A stretch of 64,000 bases of DNA from assembly GCF_000005505.3 (NCBI RefSeq), contig NC_016133.3, positions 19,778,001 to 19,842,000 of the forward strand. Direction: 5' to 3'. The translations under genes were made by a program, and so were the position numbers. This document shows, in pieces, positions 45,545-62,376 of the stretch (position 1 is the first letter of the stretch; every line of letters starts with the position of its first letter). The notes beneath the pieces are model-generated. The model was given only the letters and a program-made list of their open reading frames with translations. It was not told the origin of the DNA and made no database searches. Origin of the DNA: Brachypodium distachyon. Lineage: Eukaryota; Streptophyta; Magnoliopsida; Poales; Poaceae.

Positions 45545-46240
45545 CGTTGAGATCAGTGGCCATCACCGGTCAACCCTTTTGTGTCATATTTATCGAACCG
45601 GCTGGTCTGCTTGGGTCGTGGTTGTCATCGCTCAGATTGGTTAGTTTGCCTGTGTTGTTGTCATTATTGTTGAGATCGGAGATCGTCCAGGGAGAACCTG
45701 CTCTAGAGCCTGCCATCTCTTTGTCAAGGTCGACATTGCCGTGTCTTGATCATCGTCGTTGAAATCGACCGGTTTGCTCAGGCAATGGTCATCATCATCA
45801 TCATTGACATCGACAAGTTTTCTCTGGTCGTTGGTAATATCTGCCGTGGTTCAGGATCATAGTCGTCGGGTCGTACATATGCAAGATAGTTGAGATCTGT
45901 GGCCAGCATGGTTAGCCCCCACCATGTCATGTTTATTGCTCTACTTGGATCATGCATGGTTGTGGTTAGGGTCACCGAGATTGGTTAGTTTGCTTCTGTC
46001 GTGATCGTTGTTGTTGTTGTCGAGATCGGTGACCATCGAGGTCTCGAGCTTGTCGTCTATGGGTCAAGATCGACCCTATTGTGTCTTGGTCGGCGCTGTT
46101 GAAATCAACCAATTTGCTCATTTAGTGGTTATCATCATCATTGAGATTGACAAGTTTTACTCATCGATAATAACGGCTAGCTTGCTTGGGTCATGTTGGT
46201 GCTCAAGATCATTGTGACAAGTTTGTACATCTGCAAGATA
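45545..46240 (+). repeat. Two diverged tandem units of about 347 bp
   Basis: Unit 1 (about 45545-45891) and unit 2 (about 45892-46240) share an ordered series of words. These are GTTGAGATC then GTGGCCA, CAGATTGGTTAGTTTGC or GAGATTGGTTAGTTTGC, GTGTCTTG, GTTGAAATC, ATCATCATCATTGA and CGACAAGTTTT or TGACAAGTTTT. Both end near GTACAT then GCAAGATAG. A partial earlier unit may begin at about 45495. The text is rich in GTTGTTG and GATCG. No conserved open frame runs through both units, so it looks like a non-coding minisatellite. Confidence 0.7.
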
Positions 46241-46494
46241 GCAGCATTGTATTTGAGAAAACTGGCAAAATCGAAAAGAGAAAAATCATATAAAAACAGA
46301 TACTTGTTTTTTTTCCGGAAACGTCAAAAAAAGCTCCACACCACCATGTGCGGATCAGTGCAAGGACATGCGAAATCTCCCCGCTTCTTTCGCTAGCTCT
46401 GCTCTCTTTAGGTTTAGGTCTCGTTCGGTCGTGGAATGAAACTATAACGACCTCCCCCATCCCCATCGGGGCGAGATAACCGAACTGGAACTTA
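46241..46494. other. Intergenic spacer
   Basis: No gene or repeat boundary recognised between the tandem repeat and the Harbinger-type element. Confidence 0.4.
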
Positions 46495-47515
46495 GAGCAT
46501 ATCTTTAACGGGCTACCTATCTCCAATGTCCTATTTAGGACAAACGGACATTTTAATCTAAAAATCAGGTTCCAACACGTCCAAGTTGTCTCAATCCTAA
46601 AATTGTCTCAAATTTGGGAGAGGTTTGAGGTGTCCGGCTCGCTCTCTGTCCGGCCCAGGCCCACAGATTTCCTCCCCCGCAACTCCCGAATCGCTCTCGT
46701 TCGCTCGCCCCATCCCAATTCCTCTCGTCCCAGGGGCGATTCCCCTCGTCCCCGACGACCAGCTGCGGCCACCGGTTGCCGCCGGAGCCGCCGCCTCCGC
46801 CTTACTCGTCGGCTGAGAGCGCCTTTTCGTCGAAGTCCATGGCGCCAGCGTCTGCTAGTTGTTGCTGGGCTGCTGCTCCAGCTGAGAGCACCTCCTCGTC
46901 GACGACTGCCGCTGTCACCGGCGACGTGCTCGCGCTCGTGGTCTTCAAGACAGGTGTCGAGGACCTGCCAGGCTGCCAGGCCGCCTCGCCGCGTCGACGG
47001 AGGACGACGACCGCCCCTGCTCCTGGCTAGGCGTCGGCTGCGACGCGCACACCTGGCGGGCGACCTCGCACTGGACGCGCCCGTCGGTTCTTCCCGTACA
47101 ACGAGCTGCTCGACCACCTCGCCGGCGTCTCAGGCATGGCGCGGATCCGGTGGTTGGGGGCGGTCGGGCGGGCGCAGGCGAGATCTACGCGCGGCGGCGG
47201 GGGAGGAGGAGGGAGGGGAGTGGACTGAGCAGGAGCAATGCGAGCGAGCGCAATTGGGGGGAAGCAGAGAGGGAGGTGTGAGGCCAGGAACAGAGAGAGA
47301 AGCAGCGTGCGAGAAGGAAAGGAAAGAGGAAGGAAGAAGGGTCAGGCGGGACCCACTGGTCAGCCAGATGGAGAAAAGGCAAAAGGAAAAAAGAAAAAAT
47401 TTTGGGGACGGGTGACCAAGGCGGACAACTGGTGGACACATGTCCAGTTGCCCCCCAAATAGAGAAAAAGAGGACGTTTGAGGATAAAATTTGGAAGATC
47501 CCAGTGTAGATGTTC
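46495..47515. mobile_element. Pack-type Harbinger element carrying gene sequence
   Basis: The left end GAGCATATCTTTAACGGG and the complement of the right end (GAACATCTACACTGGGATC) are related inverted repeats. TTA flanks both sides (46492-46494 and 47516-47518). The outer 100-150 bp are AT-rich like other Harbinger MITEs here. The middle is GC-rich and includes a fragment reading as a plant LRR receptor kinase N-terminus (46920-47053). No transposase is present. The right part, about 47200-47400, is purine-rich on the plus strand and has no domain. Confidence 0.75.
46920..47053 (+). pseudogene. Captured LRR receptor-kinase N-terminal fragment
   Basis: One frame reads GDVLALVVFKTGVEDLPG. After a frame change it continues with STEDDDRPCSWLGVGCDAHT. 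Together these match the cap before the LRRs of plant receptor kinases: D-V-L-x-L-x-x-F-K then E-D-D-x-x-P-C-x-W-x-G-V-x-C-D. The frame break, the missing repeats and the loss of any kinase domain make it a non-functional capture. The parent gene is not in the window. Confidence 0.7.
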
Positions 47516-47518
47516 TTA

Positions 47519-48043
47519 GGGGTCGTCCTAGATTCTCACCCCCACACGCTAACCAAAGTGGAGAGATGCAGTCTCATGAGTCTTGACTTAGAACTGTCGA
47601 GAAGGGTTGTGAAGCAGAGTATTTTAACTTCTAAGGCATAAGAATTGCATCATCCAGAGCTTTCCAAACCTTAATTGGCACAAAGGACATATTGCTGTGT
47701 ACATCGATCGATGCAGAGGCCGGAGGTCTTCCTTCTTTTCGAAAAGAAGAAAAAAAAACTATGTTCCCGGACAGTGTGGACGTTGTCCTCTTTGTCTTTC
47801 TCAGTCTTTGGAAAATTTGCTCATAAACGAATAGATACTTTAAAAAACAAAAATCTTATTAGCATCAGCTTCTGATTGCAAGTGAGACGTGCACTGTAAG
47901 TTCACTGTTCATCCACGTATGTATAAAGAATTAGAATACGTCTGAAGGAACTCCATAGCATGCGCCAGAAGTGAGACCGATTGACCCAAGGATTCGTCTG
48001 CATCCAATATTTAATATTTCGTGACACACATCTATATAATATA
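47519..48043. other. Intergenic, no gene seen
   Basis: AT-rich, with an A-rich run near 47745-47758. Nothing else recognised. Confidence 0.4.
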
Positions 48044-48133
48044 CTCTTCCGTCCGGTAACAAGTAGTGATGTGAAATAGTATAGAAATTTGTACTGTATT
48101 GTACAAATCGACATCACTTATTGCAGTACGGAG
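48044..48133. mobile_element. Stowaway-like MITE (90 bp)
   Basis: CTCTTCCGTCCGGTAACAAG faces an inverted end finishing GTACGGAG, with TA at 48042-48043 and 48134-48135. GAAATTTGTAC and GTACAAATC form the inner arms. Confidence 0.65.
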
Positions 48134-48202
48134 TAAGTATATAATTACACGTGGGCGACATCACTTATTGCAGTACGGAGTAAGTATATAATTACACGTG
48201 GG
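48109..48202. repeat. 47-bp tandem duplication across a MITE end
   Basis: A 47-bp unit starting CGACATCACTTATTGCAGTA and ending ACACGTGGG is present at 48109-48155 and, identically, at 48156-48202. The duplication copies the right end of the MITE plus about 20 bp of flank. Confidence 0.9.
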
Positions 48203-48847
48203 AGTAATCTCTGACACGTCTCTTCAAGTTGTAAATATATAAAAAGCGCCGACAGGCCGGTCGGGCTGTATTCTACACTGTATAATATCGCAGCTCAGCC
48301 AGGTCTGCTCAATGTTTTAGATTAATCAACGCACATGATATGTTTTTCAAAGTCTGTGGTGATGTAGCATGTTGATTTTGCTGTACATTTGACTGCCGTG
48401 GGAACTGCGAGTAGCAGGGTAACACCGGTCCTGGACTCCTGGAGCTTGCACGGCCTCGCTTTGTTTTTTCGGTAACGAAATTGCTAAAGCGTAGGATACT
48501 GTATTCTTTACAGTTTCAGTCCTTTTCTTTATCCATAATGTTGCAGCTATTTTTATTTCTTTTGCGGGTAATGTTGCAGCTATTTTTGCGAAGTTTATTC
48601 ACTGGAGAGTCGAGAGCCTAATTATGTGTTTGTTGCCTATGGGGTTCGTTAAATCGTAGAGACCTCCGCTCTAGATGTAGAGGGTGTTTCATAGAGCACG
48701 CACGCGTGTATGCAATTTGTGTCGTGGTGGCGTGGCTGTGCCTCCTTGTTCTCAGTAATTTAGTTGAAATACATGACTTCCAAAACGTGTGTCCTCAAAA
48801 TTAATTCTTATCTTTTTGCAAAAAAAAGTATTTATCTTTCACAAGTA

Positions 48848-49089
48848 CTCCCTCCCTTTCACAAAAGTTAGCGTATTTTGTTTCGCTAAAACAAGGCTTT
48901 GACGAAAAATTACTCTATTAATATGTAAGTTATATGATACAAAATCATGATCATTAGCAAAAAACTTTTAAAGACGCATCCATTGATATAAATTTCATAT
49001 ATGAAAAAACGCATATCAATAGAGTTTTCATTGGTAAAAGTCTTATCTTAACGAAATAAAATACGACAATCTTTGTGAAAAAGAGAGAG
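48848..49089. mobile_element. Stowaway-type MITE (242 bp)
   Basis: CTCCCTCCCTTTCACAAAAG on the left is matched by the worn inverted end CTTTGTGAAAAAGAGAGAG. TA stands at 48846-48847 and 49090-49091. AACAAGGCTTTGACGAAAAA relates it to the outer element at 38006. Confidence 0.8.
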
Positions 49090-49245
49090 TAATTAACAAC
49101 ACATGATAGATTTATAAGTACAAATTACCGTTGGACTTGTATGAAAAATAGTTTCAATGTATTTAACTTTATAATTCTAATTGACAGCAACTGTCAAAGT
49201 TGCATATTGAAGGCTATGTTTTGTTTATATCTAAAATATCATGTA

Positions 49246-49357
49246 CTCCCTCCGTCCCATATTAAGTGACTTTTTATTACATGTATTTAGATGCTTTTTA
49301 GCCATAGATACATTCATATTTGAGCAAATTTGAGTCACTTAATATGGGACGAGGGAG
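49246..49357. mobile_element. Stowaway MITE (112 bp)
   Basis: CTCCCTCCGTCCCATATTAAG with inverted end CTTAATATGGGACGAGGGAG, flanked by TA at 49244-49245 and 49358-49359. It is nearly the mirror image of the copy at 38228, i.e. inserted in the opposite orientation. Confidence 0.9.
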
Positions 49358-50350
49358 TATTTATTTGAGGGGCACATATATGGGGAAAAGCTCTCTTTCA
49401 TGAAAACTTGAAAACTTTTAACCATAACCATTAGTAAATGGTTGAAACAAAAGCTGGAACATCTAATCACTTAAATGTATTTTATGAAAACCCCTTAGAG
49501 AACCCCACCTTGTGTGTTTTTTCTCCTAAAATGCCTTAGAGGTTCCACCTTTATCTAAATCATTTATGCGAGATCAAATGGTTGTGATTCGATTTCGAAG
49601 TTTTCAAGTTATCACAAAAATATGTTTTCACCTGATACATCGCCTTATTAGAGATCAATGACCACATTTTCCATGTAATCCTCAATTTCTTGATACTAAG
49701 GCCTCTCCCAAGGATCCTAAGGGGCACTATCTCTCATACGTCTGACGGTATGGTCGACTAGAGGGAGGGGGGGGGGTTGAATAGGCGATTAACAATTTTA
49801 CTTTTTCTTTTCGCTTTTAGGGATACAAGCATCAATACATGGGTTCACTAAAATGTCTAAATGATGAACACCCCTAGTATGATGCAATAACCGAAGCACA
49901 AGATATACAATTAAGCCTTGCAAGTAAGTAAAGTGAGGAGTGCGCTACCATAAAGGTAGAGGCGCCACAAAAGCTCACTATATTCTCCTCTCACGACACC
50001 ACAAAGGTGATGTGAGCTCCACTAATGGCTTCCTTGAGGGCGAACGCCGAACCCTTACAAACTTGACCAGTGCTCTCTCCACAACTTAATTGGAAGCTCC
50101 CAATCCGAGGAGAAGGCCACATTTCCACAACTTATTTGAGGCTCCTTCCTGAAACCACAAGCACCACCACACCAAGGATGTGGCCTTGAGGAGACTCTAT
50201 CCGGCTAGGGATCCCAAAATCCTAAGAGTAACAAAATCCACAAAGGAAACAAGAGAATCAACCTTTTGCTTTGGTGAAACCCTAGATCTAGTTCTTCTCC
50301 TCCAATCCTCAAAGAATCAACAAGAGGGGAGCTCTATGGAGGGAGATCTA
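49358..50350. other. Non-coding, retroelement-like sequence in right part
   Basis: From about 49740 the text (AGGGGGGGGGGTTGAATAGGCG, then repeated CACCACAAAGG and GGAGCTCC-like words) resembles anonymous grass retroelement sequence. I cannot define ends or a family, and no protein domain is visible. Confidence 0.4.
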
Positions 50351-50643
50351 AAAAAAATACTACGTAAAGAAAAAGGGGGGTATGAAATATCCATAGTGGA
50401 TGCATCGGATGGACGCCAATTGATTGATATTATACCTCCCGGGCCAGAACTTCTTGTTTCAGAGGGGGAATCCATCAAGCTTGATCAACCATTAACAAGT
50501 AATCCCAATGTGGGAGGATTTGGTCAGGGGGATGCAGAAATAGTGCTTCAGGATCCATTACGCGTCCAAGGCCTTTTGTTCTTCTTCGCATTTGTTATTT
50601 TGGCACAAGTTTTGTTGGTTCTCAAAAAGAAACACTTTGAAGC
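50351..50643 (+). pseudogene. petA: Chloroplast petA 3' fragment in nuclear DNA (NUPT)
   Basis: The frame reads [20 protein letters not shown], then [20 protein letters not shown], then [20 protein letters not shown], then [20 protein letters not shown]. This is the C-terminal part of cytochrome f (PetA), with its membrane anchor, a plastid-encoded protein of the b6f complex. Only about 290 bp are present, with no start and with the last residues replaced by unrelated sequence after KKKHFE. The surrounding sequence is nuclear repeat, so this is plastid DNA transferred to the nucleus. The frame happens to be open from 50180 to 50680, but no promoter or transit peptide is evident. Confidence 0.93.
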
Positions 50644-50872
50644 TTTAGAAACGGTGTGGGGAGAGTTTGGCTTCGGTTGAGTTCATCCCGAGATAGGGGA
50701 TGACTATTTATGGGGGTTCTGAAATCTAACCATTATGCACTGAGTCTGCCAGGGGTGGAAGTTTCGGCCGTACCCCCGGAAGTTCCGCAAATTCTTTTAA
50801 GAGTAATCGAGAGCACCTGGAGGTGCAGCCGGAGGTTGGGGCGGAAGTTCCGGTGCACTGAAAATGATTTCC
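50644..50872 (+). other. Retroelement-like sequence right of petA fragment
   Basis: Contains repeated CCGGAAGTTCCG-like words (near 50778 and 50845), common in anonymous grass repeats. Ends and family are undefined. Confidence 0.35.
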
Positions 50873-51016
50873 TGAAATGTCTTTTCTCTCTCACTCACTT
50901 TGGGTAGGCTTTATGTGGGTCCAAATATGGTAGATTTGTGTACATGAAATGTCTTTTCTCTCTCACTCACTTTGGGTAGGCTTTATGTGGGTCTAAATAT
51001 GGTAGATTTGTGTACA
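50873..51016. repeat. 72-bp tandem duplication
   Basis: A 72-bp unit beginning TGAAATGTCTTTTCTCTCTC and containing GGTAGGCTTTATGTGGGTC occurs twice (50873-50944 and 50945-51016), differing at about one base in the shared part (CCAAATATGG versus CTAAATATGG). Confidence 0.9.
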
Positions 51017-51508
51017 TGAAGTTGATTCACCCATTACCTTCCCATGTAGACTCCCTCTTTATATTACGAAGTTCCTACGACTCAATATAAATAAAAAAGC
51101 CACTAAACACCGCTACGCTTCTTTCCTTTTTGAGGGCAACGAACCGTCTTGTGCCATTTGATCTCAAATCTGAAACACTCAACCACACAGTTAGTCTACG
51201 TGTCATGTTGTCATTAACACCAAAACATTTAGGGAGGGAAATGCCCTTTCAACGTCTACGTTATCATTTTTTCTATGCGGCATATGGTTAATGTGGAAAC
51301 TGTCTCATGATACCCACTGTCTTTTCACGCAAAACTAACAGAGAGACATTAAATTTCTCTTATAAATCTATTAAATGACAACTCATTTAGATACAACACT
51401 AAGATACAATGCATTGAAGTTGTGGTCTCTTAGCATTATTGTGCACTAAAAGACAACACCTAAGAGACTATTCATAGTAAATTCTTGAATTTGTAAGTGA
51501 AATAAGTA

Positions 51509-51737
51509 CTCACTCCTTTTCATAAAGCATGGCACCCAAGCATTTTGTGGTTTTATTTTGACCAACAATTAGACTAAGGAGGATTACATGTTACAAAAAT
51601 TATATCGTTGGATTCGTATTTAAAAAGCGTTTCCGACGATATAAATATAATGTATAATGTACAAATTAATGATCTAATTGTTGGTTAAAGTTTGACCTCG
51701 AAATGCATGTGCGTCATTCTTTGGAAAAAAGAGGGGG
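51509..51737. mobile_element. Stowaway-type MITE (229 bp)
   Basis: CTCACTCCTTTTCATAAAGCATG on the left faces an inverted right end (GTCATTCTTTGGAAAAAAGAGGGGG), with TA at 51507-51508 and 51738-51739. ACCAACAATTAG and CTAATTGTTGGT are perfect inner inverted repeats. Confidence 0.75.
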
Positions 51738-52730
51738 TACTTCATTCAATCACATCTAGCATGTGATCCTCACTTTCTTCGTAGTTTATTACTGAATTCT
51801 TGCTTTGGTGAATGAAATAGATTCTTCATTCGCTATGTATCATGTCATTCCACAAAATAGTGTGCGTCCCTACGCCCCCTCACCCTTAATCACCCAATTA
51901 TAGTGTCGTAGCTTCGCTAATTAAATGTAAAAAAAATGCATTTGAATTCTTTTTTTCTCAAACTTAACCAGGACAATTGTGAAGGTACCATTGCAATGGT
52001 AGTCATGTTAAAATATGTGTGCCAAGCGAATATAATTATCAAAATACATGGTAATAACTCTAAGTACCAAAGTACTCGAGAGGATATGTAGTGCTACCGG
52101 GGTATGTGGTGCTCCTACCCAGTGCCTTGCTCTGGAGCAATCTAGACCACTCGATCTGAATCCAATGGACGAGTTTTCCTTTTAAGCCCTTAAGTTTTCT
52201 TGGAATCAATCACACTCCAATTCCCTCACGGGTCATTTTTTCATTTACCCCCTTGAGTTTTGTCAAAATCAACCCGTAGTCCACTCCTATCTCTAGTCAT
52301 TATTCCATTTGCATCCTTGAGCTTTGTCAAAATCCACCCGCTATCTACATAAGATATTTTATTGATTGCATTGATATTTCATTCAGATAGTAACAAAAAA
52401 ATAATAATAATCAGATTTCATTATTTTATTCCTTTTTGTTATGACATTTCATATAGGTTAGGTATTATTATTTTAAAACATTATTTAACTAATGTATCAT
52501 TATTCATTGAGATATCACTTGTTAGAAGTGCTTTTTGTTGTTCATACACTGGTATATGAAGGTGGATATCTGTGTGCTGCTAAAGCTGTTCCACTTTTTT
52601 TGACCGGAGTAAAGTTGTTGCACTTATATTGCAAACAACTGTTTATAGGGTTACAGGGTCGGTTCAGAACTGCCAGCCTGGCAGTCAATTGTTGCTAGCT
52701 AGTTAAAAAGACAAATCAACGAAGTGAGCA
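51738..52730. other. Intergenic, no gene seen
   Basis: AT-rich with short frames only. Related phrases (TTTTGTCAAAATCAACCCG and TTTGTCAAAATCCACCCG) recur near 52258 and 52324. Confidence 0.4.
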
Positions 52731-52986
52731 CAGCTTAGGCGGTTGGCTCCTTGTGGTGGAACCAGCCCACCAGGTTCAAGTCGTACACTTGACGTGGGTG
52801 CTCCCATTTTCTGAATTTATTTTAACCAGTGCTGTTTCTTTAGTGGGTGTGACATATCCGAGAACTACGAGGCGTATGTGATGACTTTGTCAATCTCAAG
52901 ATCCAGCCGGCTCAGTCCCTCAGAGGTGTTCATAGGATAGGGTGTGCGTGCGTGTTCATAGAGATGAGTGTGCGTGCTTGATATAT
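52731..52986 (+). mobile_element. Au-type SINE
   Basis: The segment follows the plan I recall for the plant Au SINE. A tRNA-like head (GCTTAGGCGGTTGGCTCC) has a pol III B box GGTTCAAGTC at 52773-52782. The CACTTGACGTGGGTGCTC segment, ACGAGGCGTATGTGATGACT, CTCAAGATCCAGCCGGCTCA and the tail GGGTGTGCGTGCGTGTTCAT follow in the expected order. It would be copied by LINE machinery. The 3' end is approximate and no target duplication could be fixed. Confidence 0.82.
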
Positions 52987-53389
52987 GAATAATCAAATTC
53001 TAAAACTCTGTTGGTATTTTCATCAACATATCATTATTTTTTCGATATATCATTGAATTTATTTAAATATTCATTGATAGACCAACATTTAGAACATATA
53101 ATTACTGTATTTATATGTAATTATTTTCATTCAAATATCATTAAAAATGAAATCCTAAAAAAAAGTAGAATATGGGCTGATTCAAAAAAAGGCCTAAATG
53201 AAAAATTGTCAGATACTTTAGTCCTAGATTAGTTGGTCCAGATTGCTCAGGAGCATAACACCGTGCGGCAGCACCGGATGACCCACCAGCACGGGATACT
53301 CTTTCCAAAGTACTCCTACTTGTACATGACAATCGTACTTTGCCCATAGCGGTTCCAAAAAAAAAAATCCCTCTGTCCCTAGGCTACAG

Positions 53390-53397
53390 TATAAAAG
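53390..53397 (+). promoter_or_regulatory. TATA box of the ADH-like gene
   Basis: TATAAAAG lies about 100 bp before the start codon at 53491, leaving an untranslated leader of roughly 70 bp that is A-rich near the start. Confidence 0.75.
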
Positions 53398-53490
53398 CAG
53401 TCCAACCGTCCAAGCAGCCTGCCTCACTCGCTAGAACCAAGAACTTCATCTCCCTTGAGGAAAAAAACAACAAAGAAAGAAGTTGACGCC

Positions 53491-60566
<7,076 letters not shown>

Positions 60567-61152
60567 TGTGAAAAAAAATGGGACGGGAAAAAATAAGCGT
60601 TAATTTCTAATACCGTGCTGTAAGTTTGCTACCTTGTGGGCATGCTATATACTCTACGACCAGGCCCGAGTCGTAGAGTATATAGCAGAATTATTGGCTT
60701 CCCCTCAAAGAAGAAAAAAATTCTCAGAATTATTGGCTTCCCCTCAAAGGAAAAATAAATATCTCAGAATTAACCTGTTCCTTTTTTCTTTTTGTGTGTC
60801 TTGTACGCCTCCTTAGATTCCCAACATCCGATACTCTTCAAACTACCGGCACCTAATGTGGTAGAATAATACAGTATGACCTTGAACAGAACTGAATAAG
60901 GTATTGCACGTTGACATTTCATGCATCGAACCTGTACATGCGCAAGCCACGACCCGAGACCTGCGACAGCGTACGGGGGATCCAAGTCTAACGCATCCTG
61001 AGGTTTCCGACTGACTTTCCCTGATCGCCAGATTCCCGTCCCAACCCTCCGTCACAAGTCAGTCTTGGTTCCCTTGGCGTCTCAGAAAACGATAAAACCC
61101 CATTCCTCCCCTGAGCACTCCATCAGCACAGCAGCCAGCAATCCAGAGCCAG
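60567..61152. other. Spacer between ADH-like and F-box genes
   Basis: Holds the ADH 3' untranslated region, a short duplication near 60692-60750 (GAATTATTGGCTTCCCCTCA twice) and the promoter of the next gene. A weak TATA-like GATAAAA stands near 61090. Confidence 0.5.
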
Positions 61153-62376
61153 ATGACCAACCAGGAGGGAATGGCGGCACTCACCGACGACCTCCTGGCG
61201 GCGATATTCCTCCGTCTCCCGGCCCCAGCCGACCTCCTCCGCGCCTCCGCCGTCTGCGCCGCCTTCCGCCGCCTCGTCACCGCCCGCTCCTTCCTCCGCC
61301 GCTTCCGCTCCCTCCACGCCGCTCCCTTCCTCGGCTTCGTCGACCGCGACGCCTTCCACCGGGCCCTCCCGCCCCACCCCTCCGCGCCCGCCGCCCGCGC
61401 CGTCTCCCTCGCCGGTGACTTCTCCTTCTCCTTCCTCCCGACGCCCCGCGACGGCCGCTGGACCGTCCTCGACGTCCGCGACGGCCGCTTCCTCCTCGAC
61501 CTGGGGCGTGCCCCCGAGGAGGAAGACGAGTACGCGGACGAGGAGTACCCGGCAGCCTTCACGGACCTCGCTGTCTGCGACCCTTTACAGCGGCGGTGCC
61601 TCCTGCTTCCCCGAATCCCTGACACCCTGGCCGCCGTTTCCGTGGACCATCCATTCCACGTGCAATTCGGATGCTTGTGCGAGCCCTTCCTCGTTCCCTC
61701 CGGCGGCGACGACGACGAAGACGAGGAAGAGACGTCATTTACAGTCATCCGAATCGCACACAGCGAAACCAATCTGCTGGCCTTGGTCTTCTCTTCAAGA
61801 ACCGGTCAATGGCGTGCGGTTGCTTCCCAAGCCTGGAGCGATTTGTTAAGGGGTTCGGGTGTCTCCATGGGTGTGATATTCAGTCGCCAATACGCCTGTA
61901 ACTGCTTCTACTGGATGGTCGGTTCGACGGAAAATTTGCTTGTGTTTGACACCCGCAGGATGGAGTTCTCTGTTGCTTGCCTCCCACCTGGTTGCTATGG
62001 GCAAAATCACATCGCCATTGTGGATGCAGGGGAAAGCAGACCTGGGCTGTTCTCTGTCCGTGAACACGTTCGAGATGAAGCAGTGGACCTTTGTTATACC
62101 GTCAGGAGTTCCAACCAGTGGCAGATGGAGAAGACAATCCCATTGGATTCTGGGTACCGGTACTACATCAGAGGTGCAACAGAGAGGTACTTGCTCCTAG
62201 TAAGGTGTCGCCGGGAAATGAATCTAAGATCGCTGCTGGATACCCGACACTTCGAGTGGTTCTCACTGGACTTCAAGACCTTGCAGCTTGAGAACGTGTG
62301 CGTGTTGAAGCACGGAAGCCTACGTGCGCACATATATACCAATTTCCCACCATCGCTGTTGTCACCGACAGTATGA
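61153..62376 (+). CDS. F-box protein, single exon (407 aa)
   Basis: The frame is open with no intron. Residues about 9-50 form an F-box (LTDDLLAAIFLRLPAPADLL, then ASAVCAAFRRLV), which would bind SKP1 in an SCF E3 ligase; the rest would bind the substrate. Beyond it, alternating hydrophobic and aromatic segments (WTVLDVRDGRFLLDLG, LAVCDPLQRRCLLLPRIP, LVFSSRTGQWRAVAS, LLVFDTRRMEFSV) look like beta-propeller blades of the F-box-associated type. An acidic run (GGDDDEDEEET) sits near residue 195. The first ATG was chosen; a second at residue 7 is possible. The 5' half is strongly GC-rich and the 3' half is not, a common gradient in grass genes. The substrate is unknown. Confidence 0.85.
   Translation: MTNQEGMAALTDDLLAAIFLRLPAPADLLRASAVCAAFRRLVTARSFLRRFRSLHAAPFLGFVDRDAFHRALPPHPSAPAARAVSLAGDFSFSFLPTPRDGRWTVLDVRDGRFLLDLGRAPEEEDEYADEEYPAAFTDLAVCDPLQRRCLLLPRIPDTLAAVSVDHPFHVQFGCLCEPFLVPSGGDDDEDEEETSFTVIRIAHSETNLLALVFSSRTGQWRAVASQAWSDLLRGSGVSMGVIFSRQYACNCFYWMVGSTENLLVFDTRRMEFSVACLPPGCYGQNHIAIVDAGESRPGLFSVREHVRDEAVDLCYTVRSSNQWQMEKTIPLDSGYRYYIRGATERYLLLVRCRREMNLRSLLDTRHFEWFSLDFKTLQLENVCVLKHGSLRAHIYTNFPPSLLSPTV

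Noticed and set aside
46603..47415. 270-codon Arg-rich plus-strand frame in the Pack-Harbinger element
   Set aside because: The recognisable LRR receptor-kinase cap reads in different frames; this one is compositional.
50180..50680. Functional nuclear petA gene
   Set aside because: Only the C-terminal part of cytochrome f is present, without heme-binding region or transit peptide, so it is treated as a plastid DNA fragment.
52758..52790. tRNA gene suggested by GGTTCAAGTC
   Set aside because: The B box belongs to the SINE head; no cloverleaf with an acceptor stem can be formed around it.
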